Shown here: in pieces, positions 59,632-64,000 of the stretch
Layout: each line of letters begins with the position of its first letter
Numbering within the stretch: position 1 is the stretch's first letter
Origin: Porogramme epimiltina
Taxonomy: Eukaryota; Basidiomycota; Agaricomycetes; Polyporales; Polyporaceae
NCBI GenBank assembly: GCA_900155495.1
Contig: FTLJ01000350.1
Span: 1 to 64,000, forward strand
Reading direction: 5' to 3'
Length of the DNA stretch: 64,000 nt
The notes under the pieces: generated by a model
Databases searched by the model: none
Seen by the model: the letters and a program-made list of their open reading frames with translations, nothing else
Told to the model about the DNA's origin: nothing
Made by a program: the position numbers and the translations under genes

Positions 59632-61435
59632 AGCGGAGAATGGTTGCGATGGGGCATGGGCATACTATCGTGGAGTCAATTTAAGTGTGCGCCGAAAGAC
59701 GCGCGAGCAGACTCGTCGACCAAACGCTCCTGTGGGACGACTAGTTCCAATGCGCTTCAGGAACAGGAGACAAGTCCCAGAGGGCCACGAGTAAATTGAG
59801 AAATTCTACGTTGTGTGGGGCGCGCGGAAGCCATTCGGGGCAGACGTTCCAGGTTCCGGAGTGTTACGGCACTGAGAATTCGCAAGGACGAGCAGTAGCA
59901 CAACCATATACTATATTCAACTTGTCATCCTAGCATTACGGCCTCACGAAAACTAATGAGCAAACACTCACCGACAGGGATAAAATGCATGTGCTCATCG
60001 TGGCGTGCAAAGGACGGCGTGTCAAGCATGACGTAATAGACGCTTATTACCACATCAGGAGCCTTGGAGCCTCTGGCAGAATCGACTCGCAGGTTCGGCT
60101 TTCTTCAAGGGTCTCTTTGCTCACTCAAGCGAAAATGTGTCCACGCAAGTTATCCTAGTCACAACTCTCATTTTCGCATCAAGTTAGACTGAACTCACTA
60201 CTTGCTGACCGACGGGGATCTTTTCGCCCTTGTTTTTAACAAGATTCTTCGGTGGAATAGATCGAGTTTTTGAACTCACATTACCGGAGAAGAAGCCACG
60301 TGAAGAACTGCCGAGATGAGAAGCGTCGAATACGACCGACGTCGGCGGCCGCTAAGGCGGGGAAGGAGTAGAGATGTGAATGCGGCTACCTTCGCCGAAC
60401 TTCGCTCCCGTTCAATCACCAAGAAGTAAGTCCTTTGCTAGCTTCTTTGTCCCTTCATAACCCTGTACCTGAGTCTACGATACGTAGGTGCGACTTGTGA
60501 TGCGTTTTTGAAGAGACCGTCCGACATGCGCCGAAATAGCAATACCGTGGGCTGAACTCGTGCGACGAACTCATGGCATCGTCGCAGAGCGGTATCCCCG
60601 CTCTATCTACTGATATACAGTAGCATGGGGTTCGGGAGACGCGTTTTCTCTGTTACAAGGAGTAGATGAGGGGTAAACATGCCACCATATTGGTAGTAAT
60701 GTATGCCACATCCTATCTCCTGTTTCCGCGTTCTGCAAACTCACGAGCTTCGCTTCTAGTACGCAGTCAGTGGCCGCTCCGGCAGGGCTGGCTTTCCTTC
60801 AGGACCCAGCCCATACCAACCGAGCCGTTCATTTCCTACTCAGCCGCACGGGCCAGATTGTGCCCACCCCCGTTTGAATAGCATTTATCAGGCAGGGCGC
60901 AGCTTACTCATTCCGCTTGCTCATCTACTCTGCGAACAAGTTGAACAAGAGCCTAATGTGGAACATCGAGTGTCCCAATGCAAGACTGTATAGGTCGTGG
61001 TAGGACGCAGATCATACTACGCTTTCATTCAAGAACATGCACAGACCTGGGTAAAGCACGTTCATCAGCGGGATCAATGCCGTAGTGAGGAGGTCTTTCT
61101 GGCCCTTTTAAAAATGGCTGCTAAAGGTCATGCTATGCGTTCCGCGTTTGCGAACTACATCCGGCTACTCGGGGGAATAGGGGCTACATTATGCAGTGGG
61201 CGTGTAATTACAACTCAAAAATCCATATCTGGGCTCAACAAAGTTTCTTCAAGGGGTCTAATTGACCTTTCAAAAGGATAACATACAGTCGAGAGAAGGC
61301 AGCGCGCGGAACGCGATGAGGGTATCACAAATGATTATAAATGGGTGCGTCCGCAGCTCATCGTAACTATCGGGAAATGGTCTATATGTAAGGTTGGCTA
61401 CGTCAATACATAAGAACCACAGGCACGAACGAACA
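59632..61435. other. Intergenic region between esterase copies 3 and 4
   Basis: About 1.8 kb. It contains the copy 3 promoter at its left end. No gene or esterase remnant was recognised in the rest. Confidence 0.5.
59687..59695 (-). promoter_or_regulatory. TATA-like element, esterase copy 3
   Basis: CTTAAATTG on the minus strand, 56 bp before the ATG at 59631, the same spacing as in copy 1. Confidence 0.45.
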
Positions 61436-63857
61436 CTATCTCCTGAATGGCCACGGCATCTCGAGATTGAGCTGAATAAGATAGTCGAGTGCCTCTGCAC
61501 GGTACGTGTCGTTGATCAACCCAAAAGTTGTATTCCCCGAGAGTTCGAGCAGGACTGGGTCTGAGTTGTTGTATTTAGGCCAGCTCTGGACGATCCCGGG
61601 AGCGCCATTCGGGTTGAGAGTGTTTGCAAAGTGGATGAAGAGATCTGCGAGGTTGCCGCCCCCGTACATGTCGGGGACTTCGCAGGCGTGTGTCTGAGAG
61701 GTAAGGTTAGCATGTGACTTGGATTCCAAGGCGTGCATGACAGGGTGAAATACGTACAGAGCCGAATCCATCGATGTAGTGCCGTTGGTAGTCTAGCCAA
61801 TCATCCTCGTCAGAGATTGACGCAACGAATGAAACCTTTTGTCCGCTCACAGTATCCCCATACGTCTTGCCTGGGGCTAAGCTCCCTTGTGAGAAATCTG
61901 CGAACGGCATCGACATTAATGTCCCCATCAAATGAGGCCACCCGTTTGTACATTGGAGTGTATTGGAAGTCATCGCCGGTCCCATACGGCGCGCCTTGTG
62001 CAGGGTCATTTGGATAGAGCTCAAGTAGTCGCTGAGCCACCGCATTAGTAATGTTCTTGTTGTACTGTGGTCGCACGATAGAGTTGAGGAATTCTTCGTC
62101 TGTCCTTGTTTCCCCAAATTAGATGAGCCAGTCGCCGTAGTGGAATGAGCGGTATAGGAAACACTTACGAAATGTTACTCGGAGCAGTTAGAGCGAAAAG
62201 AGTGCCTTCGTCTTCAGCATTCCCTATAGTTTGGAGATGAGTCACTCTAGATACTAATATCACATATCACAGTGTATAGTAGACGTACCTGTCACTACAG
62301 GAACACGCGCGTGTCTCCCCTCGAGAACCATTTTCTGAGGAAAGTCCAGGATGGTCACCCCGTCTACGTGCGGGAACCACCAAGCGATAGAGGAGACAGC
62401 ACTAAGGTTCGTAACAGCCTCAATGGGAGCGTGTCGGATGCAGTCTAGCACGTCTCGCGCGTTGGAGCAGTTCAGCGCAGCAGCGTACGTGTCGAACCAT
62501 GACTGTGGCAGTGGTGCGTCGATCATTCCCAGTGGCGGGATGGCACCAGATTCTGCCCACACAGCTCGGAATAGCTCATGTTCCGACTCATTTTCGTATA
62601 CAAGATGCATGGAAGCGGATATACCTCCAGAACTCAGACCGAGTCTACTGAGTGATGAGCTATGCGTCGCTGCAAGAGCGGAGAACGAGAGGCTCACAGA
62701 GTCACTTTGTTCGGGTCACCACCGAACTGCCGGATGTACTTCTGAATCCATCGAAGCGCTTGACGTTCTGAGGAAGAAAAAGAGAATTTTAGCCAAACAT
62801 GCTACCATGGACCGCCGAAATATCCCTCACGGTCTTGGAGACCAAGGTTCCCAGCTCGCGCATCCTTTACTTGCTTTCCGGGAAGGAAGCCCAAGGCTTC
62901 GTGTAATGTGGATGTTAGGAGGCCGATCCGAATGGCATAGCAGGATGAGGTGGAACATACGTCCAAGCCTGTGGACGTGTCAGTGGATATACAACCGGCC
63001 GAAACGGACAGACGCTTGCCTGTGATTCATGGAGACAAAAACAATAGGCTCGTTATTCTCAATAGATTGTTTCACCATAATGCGACCATCGACACTGTAG
63101 AACGCCGACGTTCATCAGATGTACAAATTAAGTGTGCACGACAATCTGCTTACTCGTAGGATCCTCCGAAATCGAAGGCACCTGAATGACATGAGAGGTC
63201 GTGTAATATACCAACTCGATAGGTTCCTCACCAAAAAAGATGAACTGCATCATAACGATCTCGTCAGAAAATGTGAACAAAGGGAGGATACACTTCACAT
63301 ACTGCTACCACCGGGAGCCCAGTCTTATGCGCGGCGTTGGTGGGTGCGATGACATTTAGAGTTAAACCTGGTACCACAGTAGATCGGACGTACTGAGTGG
63401 CGGGAAGTGGGGACGAAGAGAGAAACGTACAGTCCTCGTCAGACGGAGGAGGCGGTGGCGTCAATTGCTCCAAAAATTGCGTCTGGGCAGGGGTGATCCA
63501 TGGCGGGAGGGGTCCGGTCGTGGAAAGGAAGCTGTAGCATGTATGTCCAAAGGTGGTCGCGTTGATGTCATTGATGTACGGCAAGTTGGGTAGTGGAGGT
63601 TTGAGCCGTAGGTTTCCAACGCTGTACAATGAAAACGCGTAAGCTAGATGTGATCATGGCGGGACAGATGTGCGGTGTACATACGGAGGTTGCGCGTATG
63701 GAATGCCATAGAAAGCATTCGTAAACCCATCAGAAACTCCGTGGACAGTGGCGAAGTCGAGCGTGACGATTGGCGAAAGGGTATTAGAGGCGATGGATGA
63801 AACAGCCGCTGCGTAGACAGCTCGAAGGAGAGACAGGATGAAGACGAGTCTGTGCAT
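61436..63857 (-). CDS. Secreted type B carboxylesterase/lipase, cluster copy 4
   Basis: Fourteen minus-strand exons (63685-63857, 63431-63621, 63303-63367, 63232-63244, 63154-63181, 63020-63094, 62961-62968, 62831-62896, 62698-62767, 62289-62644, 62169-62223, 61851-62104, 61758-61792, 61436-61693) encode 548 aa. Nucleophile Ser234 in GLSSGGISASM; acid Glu354 in AEDEGT; His465 in THACEVPDMY. It is the most diverged copy: FYGIPYAQPP at the N terminus, oxyanion loop FIFFGAF, PLGFLPG where copies 1 and 3 have PYGFLPG, and the C-terminal tail MPWPFRR. Intron 6 (62969-63019) uses a GC donor (GCAAGC). An upstream in-frame ATG at 63896 exists but lies almost on the TATA box, so 63857, which begins the signal peptide MHRLVFILSLL, is preferred. 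Confidence 0.89.
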
Positions 63858-63900
63858 GCTGGCGTGCTCCTCAACGCAACCCCCGGGCTTCTCCATGCCC

Positions 63901-63910
63901 TTTTATATAT
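63901..63910 (-). promoter_or_regulatory. TATA box, esterase copy 4
   Basis: ATATATAAAA on the minus strand, 44 bp before the ATG at 63857. It is the clearest TATA box in the window. Confidence 0.65.
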
Positions 63911-64000
63911 CGCATATCAGTTCCATGATGGCCATGCCAACGGACCCTCCTGCAGCCACGAGACTGAGGCATCTTGAATAATCCTGACAATTTATTATTT
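63911..64000. other. Window end, upstream of esterase copy 4
   Basis: 90 bp of upstream flank; nothing recognised. Confidence 0.5.

Noticed and set aside
60600..61280. Plus-strand frames between esterases 3 and 4 as a fifth esterase fragment
   Set aside because: No type B esterase motif and no similarity to any exon of the four copies.
61436..63857. Esterase copy 4 as a pseudogene
   Set aside because: It looked broken at the non-GT donor and diverged loop, but the GC-AG intron restores frame and all 14 exons join with an intact Ser-Glu-His set.

Overview
The window reads as nuclear DNA of a filamentous basidiomycete, most likely a wood-decay Agaricomycete of polypore type. The evidence is: many 45-70 bp GT-AG introns and very small exons; three split or class II nuclear tRNA genes; and protein families typical of that group (a fungal DUF6534-type membrane protein, a CE16 acetylesterase, type B carboxylesterases, a Kap123 importin, a secreted aspartic protease). 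The lineage is an inference from gene content. There is no plasmid, phage or CRISPR content. One small assembly gap lies at 10142-10154.

Region 1 (1-11.9 kb) is an old tandem array. Three diverged copies of a unit of about 3.3-4.6 kb can be followed by shared blocks near 60/3545/7320, 725/4125/7975, 1480/5240/10220 and in the genes. Each unit pairs a secreted GDSL (CE16-like) esterase with a small secreted ten-cysteine protein. The esterase is intact only in the third unit (10699-11903) and is a relic in the first two. The cysteine-rich gene is intact in all three (2486-2999, 6582-7107 and the diverged 9032-9605).

Region 2 (13.4-29.8 kb) holds single-copy genes: a WS/DGAT-type acyltransferase (13419-15735, minus), tRNA-Leu(AAG), a Gas1/Egh16-like secreted protein (18410-20086, minus), tRNA-Gln(CTG) with an intron, a Kap123/importin-4 gene (23407-27749, plus, 12 exons) and a phi-like glutathione S-transferase (28932-29759, plus).

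Region 3 (29.8-37.8 kb) is a gene-poor stretch of about 8 kb with a sharply GC-rich patch at about 34.4-34.9 kb. Region 4 (37.9-47.4 kb) has a Zn2Cys6 DNA-binding protein (37876-38893, plus), a DUF6534-like multi-pass membrane protein with many tiny exons (39894-42524, minus), an unresolved 3 kb stretch, and a pepsin-type aspartic protease with a GPI-like tail (45518-47404, plus). tRNA-Asp(GTC) with an intron follows at 48050-48131.

Region 5 (49.8-64 kb) is a cluster of four complete type B carboxylesterase/lipase paralogs (two plus, then two minus). All four have 14 coding exons, including conserved 13-nt and 8-nt microexons. They share an unusual oxyanion-loop sequence, and two have Asp in place of the usual catalytic Glu. 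With the CE16 esterase and the protease, the window carries a strong secreted-hydrolase complement, consistent with saprotrophic nutrition. All gene models were assembled by hand from splice consensus, reading-frame continuity and comparison between paralogs.
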